Shown: one piece after another, positions 18,245 through 26,867 of the stretch
Layout: each line of letters starts with the position of its first letter
Position numbering within the stretch: the first letter of the stretch is position 1
Assembly (NCBI RefSeq): GCF_023227745.1
Contig: NZ_JALKBX010000001.1
Span: 1 to 64,000 of the forward strand
DNA from: Natroniella acetigena
GTDB taxonomy: Bacteria; Bacillota; Halanaerobiia; Halobacteroidales; Halobacteroidaceae
DNA: 64,000 nucleotides
Direction: 5' to 3'
The notes under the pieces: generated by a model
What the model saw: only the letters and a program-made list of their open reading frames with translations
Told to the model about the DNA's origin: nothing
The model's database searches: none
Position numbers and translations under genes: made by a program

Positions 18245-18490
18245 AATCATTTAATATTTAATATTTAATATTGAATAATTTAAGATCAAAAAATTAATTT
18301 CTTAATTTCGAACTTGATTTGAACTATTATTTATGCTTTTGATCTTCAACTATTAATTATTCAATATTCATTATTCAATGCTCTTTAAGTATTCAATATT
18401 CATTATTCATTGGTTTTCACTGTTCAATATTTAACGCTTTTAATTATTTAATGTTTTATAATTATTAAATATTCAATATTAATTATTCAC
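18245..18490. repeat. Heptad-arm palindrome between sat and cysC
   Basis: The left arm is AT-only units (TTTAATA TTTAATA TTGAATAA, then TTTAAGATCAAAA). The right arm is the inverse (TTGATCTTCAACTATTAATT), followed by further units of ATTCAATATTCATT to 18490. It interrupts the sulfate operon without an obvious terminator. Confidence 0.6.
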
Positions 18491-18496
18491 TGCTTT

Positions 18497-19651
18497 TTAC
18501 CGCGCCATTCCTTGGATCAATACTTCTGCTACTTCTGGTCTAGTCAACTCCTCAGGAGGTCGTTTACCATTTCTTAATAATCCTCTAACTCGAGTACCAC
18601 TTAATGAGACATGATATTTTTCATCATGAGGACAAGTTTTAGAGGTAGCCATTGAAGTACACTTCTTACAATAAAAAGCATAATCAAAGCATAATGGTTC
18701 AATTCCTAGATCTCCACACCATTTAAATTCTTTAAAGATCTCTTGAGAATCATAAGTACCATAGTAATCTCCTACCCCAGCATGATCACGCCCTACTATA
18801 AAGTGTGTACAACCATAATTCTTACGGCATAAAGCATGAAAGACTGCCTCTCTTGGCCCTGCATATCTCATTGCTGCTGGAAAGACTGTTAAAACAGTTC
18901 GATTCTGAGGATAAATCTTATCCATTACAACCTCATAACTTTCAATTCGATATTCTACTGGTACATCACTGCTTTTAGTCTTACCTACTAAGGGAGTCAA
19001 TAACAGACCATCACAGATCTCTAAAGCACACTTTTGAATATATTCATGGGCCCGATGAATTGGATTTCTAGTCTGAAAGCCTACCACACGATTCCACCCT
19101 TTTTCTTCGATTAACTCTCTAGCATCCTTAGGATCTAAGCGATATTGATTGAATTGCTCATGCCCTACCCTTCTTAATAAAGAGATCTTTCCTCCTAATA
19201 GAACATCTCCATTTTGATACAGCTTAGCTACACCTGGATGTTCAGTCTCTGTTGTCTGATAGACTAATTCTGCTTCTTTCTCTTTGTCATAAGTATATTT
19301 ATCTGCTAAATGTAAGATAGCATAAACTTGACCTGTTTGATCTGTTAAAGCTACATCTTCTCCAACTGCCAACTGAGCAGCTTTCTCCGTAGTAACATCT
19401 AAGACAATAGGAATCGTCCATGGTAGACCATTCTTTAAATACATCTCTTCTACGACTGACTTATAGTCTGCTTCAAGCATAAAGCCCTCTAATGGACTAT
19501 ACAGACCAGTTGCTATATTTTCTGTTTCAGTCAACATCTCTCTAGATAACTCAATCTTAGATAAGTCATCTGCCTTAGACAACCACTCTGCTCTCTCTTT
19601 CCCTGTCACAATTCGATCGACCAATTTACCACCATGAGGCTCAATTAACAT
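18497..19651 (-). CDS. sat: Sulfate adenylyltransferase
   Basis: Sat makes APS from ATP and sulfate. The 384-residue single-chain (archaeal/bacterial Sat) type has the active-site motifs QTRNPIHRAHEYIQK (~198) and GRDHAGVGDYYG (~285). A cysteine/histidine metal site (CKKCTSMATSKTCPH, ~325-340) is also present. Length is normal. It lies between the metY remnant and cysC. The heterodimeric CysDN type is not used here. Confidence 0.95.
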   Translation of the reverse strand: MLIEPHGGKLVDRIVTGKERAEWLSKADDLSKIELSREMLTETENIATGLYSPLEGFMLEADYKSVVEEMYLKNGLPWTIPIVLDVTTEKAAQLAVGEDVALTDQTGQVYAILHLADKYTYDKEKEAELVYQTTETEHPGVAKLYQNGDVLLGGKISLLRRVGHEQFNQYRLDPKDARELIEEKGWNRVVGFQTRNPIHRAHEYIQKCALEICDGLLLTPLVGKTKSSDVPVEYRIESYEVVMDKIYPQNRTVLTVFPAAMRYAGPREAVFHALCRKNYGCTHFIVGRDHAGVGDYYGTYDSQEIFKEFKWCGDLGIEPLCFDYAFYCKKCTSMATSKTCPHDEKYHVSLSGTRVRGLLRNGKRPPEELTRPEVAEVLIQGMAR

Positions 19652-19723
19652 CCTAACTCCTCCTTAGTTTTCCTGTACAACAATAAAATATATATTTCTT
19701 CCCAGCAAGATTTATAAGTAAAT

Positions 19724-19840
<117 letters not shown>

Positions 19841-22177
19841 TTAAATCGCCTTCTTAACTGTTAAGATATAATACCCTTCTTCTGCCTGCTCTTTAGCCAA
19901 AATCTCATGCCCTTCAGAACTTAAACTCTGTGGTACATTAGCAATCGGCTCTCCTTCATCTAAATAAATATCAATTATATCTCCTGGACTTAAAGGAGCA
20001 ATAGCCACCTTTGCTTTAACAAAGTTCATTGGACATTGAACCCCTCTTAAGTCAGCTACTTCTCTATCTGCATCCACAGTATAATCACTATTTTCTGCAG
20101 CTTCATCCGTTTCAATTGTAAATTCTAATTTAGCATTTAAGGAATTAAATAACTTCTCAATCCGAGCAATCAATCCTTTTACTTCTTCTTGGTAAGCAAA
20201 TAAATCACTAATATCACCTAACTTATAATCAATGGCAGCATCAACTACTTTTTCATAATCTATAGCTACTAATCGATCATTAATGAACTTATCTTTAAAC
20301 TCTTTAATAATTACTCGATCCTTCTGCGCGTCGACCCCTTTAACAATCAATAATGCCCTAGCAGCATTGACGATTGCTTGATAAAGTTGATCTGCATCAT
20401 CTTCGGCAACTGCTTGCTCGTAATTTTCTTGGGCAGTATCTAAATCTAACTTAATAATATCCATAACACCTACTCCACATTCACCTGACCCTCTTCCTGC
20501 TAAGGAGAAGTCTTCATCTTGGCCCCAATCTCGATATAGATCAGGCTCTTCCTCATAAGCTGGAACATCTATAAATTCAGCAGCTAACTCTTTAATCTTC
20601 TCTTCCCCACCAGCTTCTAAGTACTGATTGAATTGCGCAGAATTATAATCTTCTTCTGTAGCCAGCTCTTCAGCCAAGCTAACTAAGAAATCAGGAATTC
20701 TTTTCGCTGGTAGATCAATTACTCGCTCCCCATACTTACTATTACCATCAGCTATATTTCCTCCTAATAAGAGAGAATAGTGAGGGGCCAACTTACCATT
20801 AAATCGTTTTGCTTTACCTTCAAATCCAATCTTACCAATCAAATGTTGTCCACAGGCATTTGGACAACCACTGATATAAATTTGTGGTAATAAATCCTGT
20901 AAATCACCAGCTAAAGAAGTAAGTTCCTTCCTAATCTCTTTAGCCAAATTTGGTGACAAACATAGACCTAACCGACAAGTTAAAGCTCCTTTACAGGCAA
21001 TTGGTATTGTAGAGTGATTATCAGATAATAGATCAGGATTAATCGCTCTTATCTCTTCAACCAACTGCTCAACTTGATCAGCTCTAACCCCTCTAAGCAA
21101 TAGACTTTGTCGATTGGTAGTTCGCAGATCAACCTCCTCAGCAGATAATACTTCTAACTCTAATAATTGGTCTAATTCTTCAGTCTTTAAGTCTCCATTT
21201 TCAGGTCTTAATTCGACTGAATAATAACCAGTTACTTTTTCTTTCTCTAAATAATCAGCAGTTAGATCTAACTTAGTACTAACTTCTTCTCTCGGTAGTT
21301 GATAATAATTAATTTGATGTGTTTCAATATTCTCTGCTAAAACATCTGTTAAATATTCTTTATATTTAGCCTTAAATTCTTCTTCTCCTAATCGCTTTTT
21401 AACAAATCGTAATCTAGCTCGATGCTTATTGCTTCGATCACCATACTGATCAAAGAAACGTTTAATTGCTTCTGCTACATGAAAGATCTTATCCTCTGGA
21501 ATAAACTCTTCAATTACGAATGCAACTTCAGAAGCAGTACCCATTCCTCCTGCAGCATAAACCTTAAAGCCTTTCTTGCCGTCTTTTTCTTGAGCAATAA
21601 ACCCTAAATCATTAATTGTAGCCAAACCTTCATCCTCTGGAGTAGAAGAGAAGGCAATCTTATACTTTCTCGGTAAATTAAAAGAGGATCTAGTCTTGAT
21701 CAAATACTCAGTCAATGCTAAAGCATGAGGTGTCGTATCAAATACTTCATCAGCAACAACCCCTGCTCGCGAAGCATTAGCAATATTTCTGACAGTATTT
21801 CCTCCTCCACCTCGTGGGCTTAAGCCGACTTCTAATAAATCAAATAATATCTGAGGAGTATCCTCTATATCTACTTGATGAATCTGAACATCCTGTCTCG
21901 TAGTTAGATGTAGATAATCTGAACCGTATTCTTTACTTAATTGATTTAATCTCTCCAATTGCTTTGTAGTAATTACTCCACCAGGTGCTCTAACACGTAC
22001 CATATATTGTTCTTTCTCTTCCGCACCTCGTTGACCATAAATCCCCATTGGTACCCGATAACCTTTAAACCTAACAGGATCAATCTCTCCAGCAAGAAAA
22101 CGTTCTACTTCTTGTTGATACTTGTTAGTATCTTCTTTGACCGTCTCTGGTATCTTAAAAACCGGCTCTCTTTTCAT
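19841..22177 (-). CDS. Siroheme sulfite reductase with C-terminal TusA-like domain
   Basis: Residues ~1-555 are a sulfite/nitrite reductase: two ferredoxin-like half-domains (LTTRQDVQIHQ ~92; NTVRNIANASRAGV ~125) and the siroheme-[4Fe-4S] cysteines in CKGALTCRLGLC (~395) and ISGCPNACGQH (~433). Residues ~560-690 are a helical region I cannot name. Residues ~709-778 match TusA/SirA sulfurtransferases (LRGVQCPMNFVKAKV), where the first Cys carries persulfide; the usual CPxP is CPMN. It should reduce sulfite to sulfide, and the TusA part may pass sulfur to the carrier encoded upstream. It lies 25 bases after hcyD. Confidence 0.88.
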   Translation of the reverse strand: MKREPVFKIPETVKEDTNKYQQEVERFLAGEIDPVRFKGYRVPMGIYGQRGAEEKEQYMVRVRAPGGVITTKQLERLNQLSKEYGSDYLHLTTRQDVQIHQVDIEDTPQILFDLLEVGLSPRGGGGNTVRNIANASRAGVVADEVFDTTPHALALTEYLIKTRSSFNLPRKYKIAFSSTPEDEGLATINDLGFIAQEKDGKKGFKVYAAGGMGTASEVAFVIEEFIPEDKIFHVAEAIKRFFDQYGDRSNKHRARLRFVKKRLGEEEFKAKYKEYLTDVLAENIETHQINYYQLPREEVSTKLDLTADYLEKEKVTGYYSVELRPENGDLKTEELDQLLELEVLSAEEVDLRTTNRQSLLLRGVRADQVEQLVEEIRAINPDLLSDNHSTIPIACKGALTCRLGLCLSPNLAKEIRKELTSLAGDLQDLLPQIYISGCPNACGQHLIGKIGFEGKAKRFNGKLAPHYSLLLGGNIADGNSKYGERVIDLPAKRIPDFLVSLAEELATEEDYNSAQFNQYLEAGGEEKIKELAAEFIDVPAYEEEPDLYRDWGQDEDFSLAGRGSGECGVGVMDIIKLDLDTAQENYEQAVAEDDADQLYQAIVNAARALLIVKGVDAQKDRVIIKEFKDKFINDRLVAIDYEKVVDAAIDYKLGDISDLFAYQEEVKGLIARIEKLFNSLNAKLEFTIETDEAAENSDYTVDADREVADLRGVQCPMNFVKAKVAIAPLSPGDIIDIYLDEGEPIANVPQSLSSEGHEILAKEQAEEGYYILTVKKAI

Positions 22178-22202
22178 AATTTTAATCCTCCTCTTCTCTT
22201 CG

Positions 22203-22613
22203 TTAAACTAACTCTATTTTTAATTCAGTTACTTCCTTATGGTCTTCAATTTCAAATGCCTTCAATACAGGCTCATCTTGCAAAGAAAAGATAAAATAAA
22301 GAGCATCCTGATCATATGCCAGCTTCTTATCCTCTGCCGAAGGACGAGCTGGAGTAGCTGGATGCGAATGATAGTTACCAATTAATTGATAACCTTCTGT
22401 TCTAATCTCCTTGACTACTTTAAATTGCTCCTTCGGATCTAATGTAAAATGCTCAGCAGATTCATCCAGATTAGCCATTGGATATACAGCCTTAACCTCG
22501 ATCTTATCATCTTCCTTCAAACCTGCTACCAATCCACAAGCTTCTGTAGGGAATCGCTCTTGAGCATCCTCTAATAATTTTTGATAATCTTCTGTTGTTA
22601 ACTCAATGATCAT
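22203..22613 (-). CDS. hcyD: JAMM/MPN metalloprotease, HcyD/Mec type
   Basis: The 136-residue protein is a stand-alone JAMM domain: catalytic Glu in PTEACGLVAG (~22) and the zinc motif HSHPATPARPSAED (~77-90). In bacterial sulfur-carrier pathways such enzymes trim the carrier's C terminus and later release the amino acid product from it (HcyD in Wolinella, Mec in Mycobacterium). The carrier encoded three genes upstream has a masked Gly-Gly end, giving this enzyme an obvious substrate. It overlaps hcyF by 4 bases. Confidence 0.85.
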   Translation of the reverse strand: MIIELTTEDYQKLLEDAQERFPTEACGLVAGLKEDDKIEVKAVYPMANLDESAEHFTLDPKEQFKVVKEIRTEGYQLIGNYHSHPATPARPSAEDKKLAYDQDALYFIFSLQDEPVLKAFEIEDHKEVTELKIELV

Positions 22614-23416
22614 AGTTCACAAGCTCCTTGTTCATAATCTATTAACTCAGTAATTTCAGGATCATCACTGCAGACACCACAGTTATCATTACAATTTAAA
22701 TTTATCTTTCTAAATTCCATATCTAAAGCATCATAACTTAATAATGTACCGGTCAATAATTCACCTTTGTCTAATAAATACTTAATTGCTTCAGTAGCCT
22801 GAATTGTTCCAATTACTCCACCCATTACTCCTAAAATACCAGCTTCCTTGCAAGAAGGTACAACACCAGGCTCAGGAGGTTCAGGAAAAACACAACGATA
22901 ACATGGTGTCTCATCATCTTCAGGTACAATAGTCATCGTTTGGCCCGTAAACTTGATAATTCCTGCATGAGAAAGGGGCTTTCCTTCCATTACACAAGCA
23001 TCATTGATTAAGAACTTAGCTGGAAAATTATCAGTTCCATCGATTACAAAATCATACTCTCTAATAACTTCTTTAATATTATGTGACATTAAGTAATAAT
23101 CATATGTTTTAACTTCTACATCTGGATTCATAGAATTTATCTTCTCTTTAGCTGATTGAACCTTCAACTTCCCTACATCAGGAGTATGATGCAATACCTG
23201 CCGTTGTAAATTAGACAGTTCAACTTGATCTGCATCGACCAACCCTATCTTACCTACCCCTACTGCTGCCAAAAACTGAGCTGCAGGCGTACCTAATCCT
23301 CCTGTTCCAATAATTAAAATAGATGATTCTAATAACTTTATTTGACCTTCTACCCCTACATCCTGTAAAATAATATGGCGTGAATATCGTTCAAGCTGTT
23401 CTTCGGTAAAGTTCAT
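22610..23416 (-). CDS. hcyF: ThiF/MoeB-like sulfur-carrier adenylyltransferase, HcyF type
   Basis: This E1-like enzyme adenylates the C-terminal glycine of a ubiquitin-like sulfur carrier. It shows YSRHIILQDVGVEGQ at the start, the nucleotide loop GTGGLGTPAAQFLAAVGVG (~42), and zinc-binding pairs CYRC (~173) and CGVC (~250). I chose the ATG at 23416 (MNFTEEQLERYSRH); a longer frame to 23431 exists. The start lies inside the carrier gene, a 26-base overlap. ThiF and MoeB are close relatives, and the operon context favours the sulfur-assimilation role. Confidence 0.87.
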   Translation of the reverse strand: MNFTEEQLERYSRHIILQDVGVEGQIKLLESSILIIGTGGLGTPAAQFLAAVGVGKIGLVDADQVELSNLQRQVLHHTPDVGKLKVQSAKEKINSMNPDVEVKTYDYYLMSHNIKEVIREYDFVIDGTDNFPAKFLINDACVMEGKPLSHAGIIKFTGQTMTIVPEDDETPCYRCVFPEPPEPGVVPSCKEAGILGVMGGVIGTIQATEAIKYLLDKGELLTGTLLSYDALDMEFRKINLNCNDNCGVCSDDPEITELIDYEQGACEL

Positions 23417-23624
23417 GACCAGTGCCACCACCCATGAAGTATAAAAATTCTACTTGACCTCCATCTTCTACTACTTGAGTAGCAAAATCTTTTCTATCTA
23501 AAATTTCACCATTTAGCTCTACAGATACCATATCAGGCATCTCAACATCCTCTTTTTCCAATAATTCACTAACTGTCAATTCAGTTTCAAATTCAACTTC
23601 TTCACCATTCACTTTAATTTTCAT
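23391..23624 (-). CDS. hcyS: Ubiquitin-like sulfur carrier protein with masked C terminus, HcyS type
   Basis: The 77-residue protein has the ThiS/MoaD-like beta-grasp pattern (KVNGEEVEFETELTVSELLE; VSVELNGEIL; GGQVEFLYFMGGG). Carriers of this kind normally end in Gly-Gly, which becomes a thiocarboxylate. Here Gly-Gly-Gly is followed by ten more residues, TGHELYRRTA, encoded by DNA shared with the start of hcyF. The protein would therefore need cleavage before adenylation, which fits the JAMM protease in the same operon. Wolinella HcyS has a single extra alanine removed by HcyD. It is the first gene of the operon, with GGAGGATGAAAG upstream. ThiS or MoaD roles are less likely. Confidence 0.85.
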   Translation of the reverse strand: MKIKVNGEEVEFETELTVSELLEKEDVEMPDMVSVELNGEILDRKDFATQVVEDGGQVEFLYFMGGGTGHELYRRTA

Positions 23625-23687
23625 CTTTCATCCTCCTAATACCGAGTTTTTTTATCTGAATTCATTAAATTAATTTTGTTATTATAG

Positions 23688-23751
23688 ACTTTATCATATT
23701 ATTCTAGCCATGTCAATAAGGTGATTATGTCAATGAGATTAGTTGGGATTA
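23688..23751 (-). promoter_or_regulatory. Promoter and upstream box of the hcyS operon
   Basis: TTGACA (23711-23716) and TAAAGT (23688-23693) are 17 bases apart. Upstream, TAATCCCAACTA (ending at 23751 on plus) and a second TTGACAT precede it. TAATCCCGACTA with the same TAAAGT-type -10 is found upstream of yeiH, so a shared regulator is plausible. Confidence 0.6.
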
Positions 23752-23760
23752 GAGCAAAGA

Positions 23761-23781
23761 ATAAAATGACCTAAGGTCATT
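23761..23781 (-). terminator. Short hairpin between the 46-residue gene and the hcyS promoter
   Basis: AAAATGACC and GGTCATTTT are separated by three bases. On minus it is followed by ATTCTTT, a weak T tract, so it may be a terminator or an operator. Confidence 0.4.
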
Positions 23782-23852
23782 TTAATTTAAATCCCAAATC
23801 AACCCCTTTTTTACAATAATTTTATTAATTATTGTACAGCATTATCAGCTTA

Positions 23853-23993
23853 TTAAAAATTCTGTTCAATCTCTTCCACTTCTGTCCACCATATTTCACC
23901 AGCTCCACTGGAGTGAGTTCCAGAGTTTCCAACGTCAAATAAGATAATTCCTACAGCAATCAATACTATAAGTAACAGCAATACCTTTTTCAA
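23853..23993 (-). CDS. Small single-pass membrane protein, unknown
   Basis: A 46-residue frame starts at TTG (23993) behind a strong ribosome site (AGGAGAAGAGGTGG). It has a lysine-led hydrophobic N-terminal segment (KKVLLLLIVLIAVGIILF). A short polar tail follows (DVGNSGTHSSGAGEIWWTEV, then EEIEQNF). It could be an anchored peptide or a cleaved exported one. It lies between yeiH and the hcyS operon on the same strand. No family is recognised. The start codon and small size lower certainty. Confidence 0.55.
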   Translation of the reverse strand: MKKVLLLLIVLIAVGIILFDVGNSGTHSSGAGEIWWTEVEEIEQNF

Positions 23994-24017
23994 CTGAACC
24001 ACCTCTTCTCCTAATCA

Positions 24018-24231
24018 TGTACTCTTTCAGTTAAATTAAAGCCTATTATGACACCACTTAGCAAATATTTAAATCCTTCTCCACTCCCGTTTTAATTTAC
24101 AATTTACAGTTTATAATTGACAATTAAATTCAAAACCACACAATCAAAACACTAAAACCATCAATGTTTACAAGACATCATATAATTGAATGTTCTCATC
24201 TCCAATAATTTCTTTTAGCTGAAAGTACTCA
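24018..24231. mobile_element. MITE-like element
   Basis: The ends are TGTACTCTTTCAGTTAAA and, inverted, TGAGTACTTTCAGCTAAA. The interior has the CACTCCCGTTTTA block, heptad units (TTTACAATTTACAG) and the AATGTTTACAAGACATC block. Confidence 0.7.
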
Positions 24232-24274
24232 ATCATATCAATTTTCCATCAAAAGTATTTTTTGAGTTCTGACC

Positions 24275-25615
24275 TTAAAATGGTAAATTAAAAAATTGAC
24301 CACTAAAGAAGATATAAGCAGCAAGTAAGGTTAATACTATATTAAGTAATTGTCCCCCTATGTAAAGCTGGATTGCCTTTCCTCCCTTAACCATCTGAGC
24401 CATCTCTTTGAAATTAGAATCAAGACCGATACTAATAAATGCTAATGTAAAGAAGAATCCTCTAAAACCATTCAATACCGGCAAACTACTTGCTACAATT
24501 GGTTCAGACAATAAGAAAGAAAAGAGCAAGGAAGCCCCTACAAAACCAAAGATAAATTTAGGTATTCTCGTAAATATTTCTGTAAAGTTGATATTAACCT
24601 CTTCAGTAGATTTATTTTCATATTTTGTCACCCAAAAAACTGCTATTCCAAAAGCAATAATTCCAATTAAAATATTTTGAACCATCTTAATTACAGAAGC
24701 TACTTCCATTGCCTCTGAACCTAACAATGCAGAAGAAGCAACTACAGCCCCTGTAGCATCAATTGTCCCTCCCAGCCATGCACCACCAACTATCGGATCT
24801 ATTCCTAATAGCTGAACCATTGCTGGCATTCCGACCATCATCAAAACAGTAAAGATTAAAGTTATTGAAACAGCCAAAGTGATCTCTTCTTGTTTAGCTT
24901 TAGAAGCTGTACCTGAAGCAATAGCTGCCGATACTCCACAGACTGATGTTGCAGTAGCAATTGTAATTGCTAACCCTTTATTCTCATGCATCTTTAAAAC
25001 CTTTTGTGAATACCAATACATCACTATTAAGACTACCGGTGTTACTACCCAAGCTACTCCTAATCCCATTGCTCCTAATGCTAACATCCGATCAAATAAG
25101 ATAGAAGCCCCTAATAAGACTAAACCGGTCTTGATATATAAACCTGTTCGGACAGCTCCTTGTAAAAATTGAGGTACTTTAATTAAATTACTGATTACTA
25201 ATCCAATTACTAAAGCCCAAATCACATCATTAAAACCATAATGTCTCAATGGAGCATAATTTCCAAGTACATAAGCTAAAATCGATAATAAGAATATAAC
25301 TGGATAACCCTTAAGAAAATCACTAAGTTCTTGACAGTTACTAAAGAATACTGCTACAGCAAAAATAATTAAAGTTATTAATCCAGTTGTCAACATTCCT
25401 ATAATAATTTCACTCGGGATAGCTGCTAAAATTGATTCAGCACCTTCCACTCCCCATCGTGCTGGTAAGACAGGTTTAGTAATGATATTACCAACTGCAG
25501 CAACAATTAATACTATACCTAACCAGACAGTCCACCATTCTTCTCGACACCATAAACTAGATAAATCAAACTTACTCTTTATGTTCTCTTTTTTATCCAA
25601 ATTAGCCTCACCCAT
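24275..25615 (-). CDS. yeiH: YeiH family putative sulfate/sulfite exporter
   Basis: The 446-residue protein has about ten hydrophobic segments and the conserved YeiH/UPF0324 core (TGLVLLGASILFDRML ~160; TSVCGVSAAIASG ~222; WLGGTIDATGAVVASSALLG ~280). YeiH proteins have been proposed to move sulfate or sulfite and are often next to LysR genes, as here. The upstream region shares its promoter and a TAATCCC box with the hcyS operon, supporting a sulfur role. Substrate and direction are unproven. Confidence 0.85.
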   Translation of the reverse strand: MGEANLDKKENIKSKFDLSSLWCREEWWTVWLGIVLIVAAVGNIITKPVLPARWGVEGAESILAAIPSEIIIGMLTTGLITLIIFAVAVFFSNCQELSDFLKGYPVIFLLSILAYVLGNYAPLRHYGFNDVIWALVIGLVISNLIKVPQFLQGAVRTGLYIKTGLVLLGASILFDRMLALGAMGLGVAWVVTPVVLIVMYWYSQKVLKMHENKGLAITIATATSVCGVSAAIASGTASKAKQEEITLAVSITLIFTVLMMVGMPAMVQLLGIDPIVGGAWLGGTIDATGAVVASSALLGSEAMEVASVIKMVQNILIGIIAFGIAVFWVTKYENKSTEEVNINFTEIFTRIPKFIFGFVGASLLFSFLLSEPIVASSLPVLNGFRGFFFTLAFISIGLDSNFKEMAQMVKGGKAIQLYIGGQLLNIVLTLLAAYIFFSGQFFNLPF

Positions 25616-25653
25616 TTTCTAACTAACCTCCTATTAAAACTTTGTTACTATAA

Positions 25654-25700
25654 ACTTTACCACATTATCTGTGTAATGTAAATAGGAATAGTCGGGATTA
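25654..25700 (-). promoter_or_regulatory. Promoter and upstream box of yeiH
   Basis: TTTACA (25677-25682) and TAAAGT (25654-25659) are 17 bases apart. TAATCCCGACTA ends at 25700, matching the box upstream of hcyS. TAACAAAGTT follows the -10 in both. Confidence 0.6.
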
Positions 25701-25790
25701 ATTCTACCATTTAATTGGTCTACTTTAAAATTTAACTCAAACTAAGTCTTTAACTATTCTATTATATTTTAAAAGATATAATTTTATTAT

Positions 25791-25823
25791 AACAAAAAAA
25801 TAAAGTTGCCAATTGGCAACTAA
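25791..25823 (-). terminator. Terminator of the LysR gene
   Basis: On minus, AGTTGCC and GGCAACT pair around AATT and are followed by TTATTTTTTT. Confidence 0.8.
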
Positions 25824-25886
25824 ACTTCATTATTTAATTCAAATAGAAATATTGCTAATTATAGTTTAAAGAATAACTAATAATTT

Positions 25887-26780
25887 TTAGGCTTGAAATC
25901 TTTTTATTAAACCCTCAAATCCCTTAATTAATAATTCTTCTGCTCTTGTCTGATGATAAGCTAAATATAATTTACGGTTAATTAACATATCACTAACTTC
26001 CACTTGCTCTATGCGATCAACTTGGGCAGCTTTTTGGGCAGCCAGCTTTGACACAAACGAGAGCCCTAATCCAACTTCCACCGCTGCAATAATAGCTTCA
26101 GTGCTCCCCAAGCTAGCAACTAGCTCCAGATCATTTTCACTAACTCCTCTTTTTGCCAAACCAGTTAGCATAGCCCTTCTTGTTCCTGAGCCTTCTTCCC
26201 TAATTAAAATTCTTTCTCGTTCTAAATCACTAATAGTAACCTTATCTTGTTTAGTTAGTCGATGTCCTTTAGGAACAATTAACATTAACCGATCTTCTAC
26301 TAATGTTTTAACTTTAAACTCTTTCCTCTTCGGTCTAAAACCAACTACTGCTAAATCTACTTCCCTTTGTTGTAGTTGATCAATAACTTCCTTGCTATCT
26401 CCTACCTTCATAATCGTCTCTATTTTAGGAAATTCATTATAAAGTTGAGCTAATAAATCAGGTAATAAATATTCTGAAGGGATTGTACTGGCCCCTATGA
26501 CTAATTGGCCAAAATTTTCTCCCTTGACCCTAGCCACCCCCAGTTTAGTCTCTTCCCAATTAGCTAAAATATCTTTTGCCTGCCGATAAACTACTTTGCC
26601 GGCTGGAGTTGGTCTTAATTCTCCATCTTGTCTAATCACTAATTCAGCATCGAAAAACTCTTCCAATGACTTAATTTGCATACTAACAGCAGGCTGGGTC
26701 AACCCTAATTCATCAGCTACTGCTGAAAAGTTTGCCTTTTCTATTAATTTAACTAACATCTTTAAAGTTTTTAACTTCAT
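25887..26780 (-). CDS. LysR family regulator, likely sulfur-related
   Basis: The protein has an N-terminal winged helix (KLKTLKMLVKLIEKANFSAV; LTQPAVSMQIKSLEE, ~28-42) and a LysR substrate-binding domain (GASTIPSEYLLPDLL ~96; EGSGTRRAMLTGLAKRG ~196). It resembles CysL/YeiE/CbbR-like regulators; the selenium-associated LysR group is another close match. Two adjacent ATG codons allow starts at 26783 or 26780. It sits between cysK and yeiH on the same strand and has its own terminator. It is a candidate for the factor that binds the TAATCCC boxes, which is inference. Confidence 0.85.
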   Translation of the reverse strand: MKLKTLKMLVKLIEKANFSAVADELGLTQPAVSMQIKSLEEFFDAELVIRQDGELRPTPAGKVVYRQAKDILANWEETKLGVARVKGENFGQLVIGASTIPSEYLLPDLLAQLYNEFPKIETIMKVGDSKEVIDQLQQREVDLAVVGFRPKRKEFKVKTLVEDRLMLIVPKGHRLTKQDKVTISDLERERILIREEGSGTRRAMLTGLAKRGVSENDLELVASLGSTEAIIAAVEVGLGLSFVSKLAAQKAAQVDRIEQVEVSDMLINRKLYLAYHQTRAEELLIKGFEGLIKRFQA

Positions 26781-26823
26781 CAAAAACCCCCTCTATATTA
26801 CAATTCAAGCCTTTTGGAAAATA

Positions 26824-26863
26824 AAAAAGAGCCTATAAGATTTCCCGTTAGACTCTTTTCTTA
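26824..26863 (-). terminator. Terminator of cysK
   Basis: On minus, AAGAGTCTA pairs with TAGGCTCTT, followed by TTTTATT. It lies within 45 bases of the cysK stop. Confidence 0.75.
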
Positions 26864-26867
26864 GCTA

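Noticed and set aside
23391-23624. The ubiquitin-like gene as MoaD for molybdopterin synthase
   Set aside because: It is in the sulfate operon beside a JAMM protease, has a masked tail, and no moaE is near.
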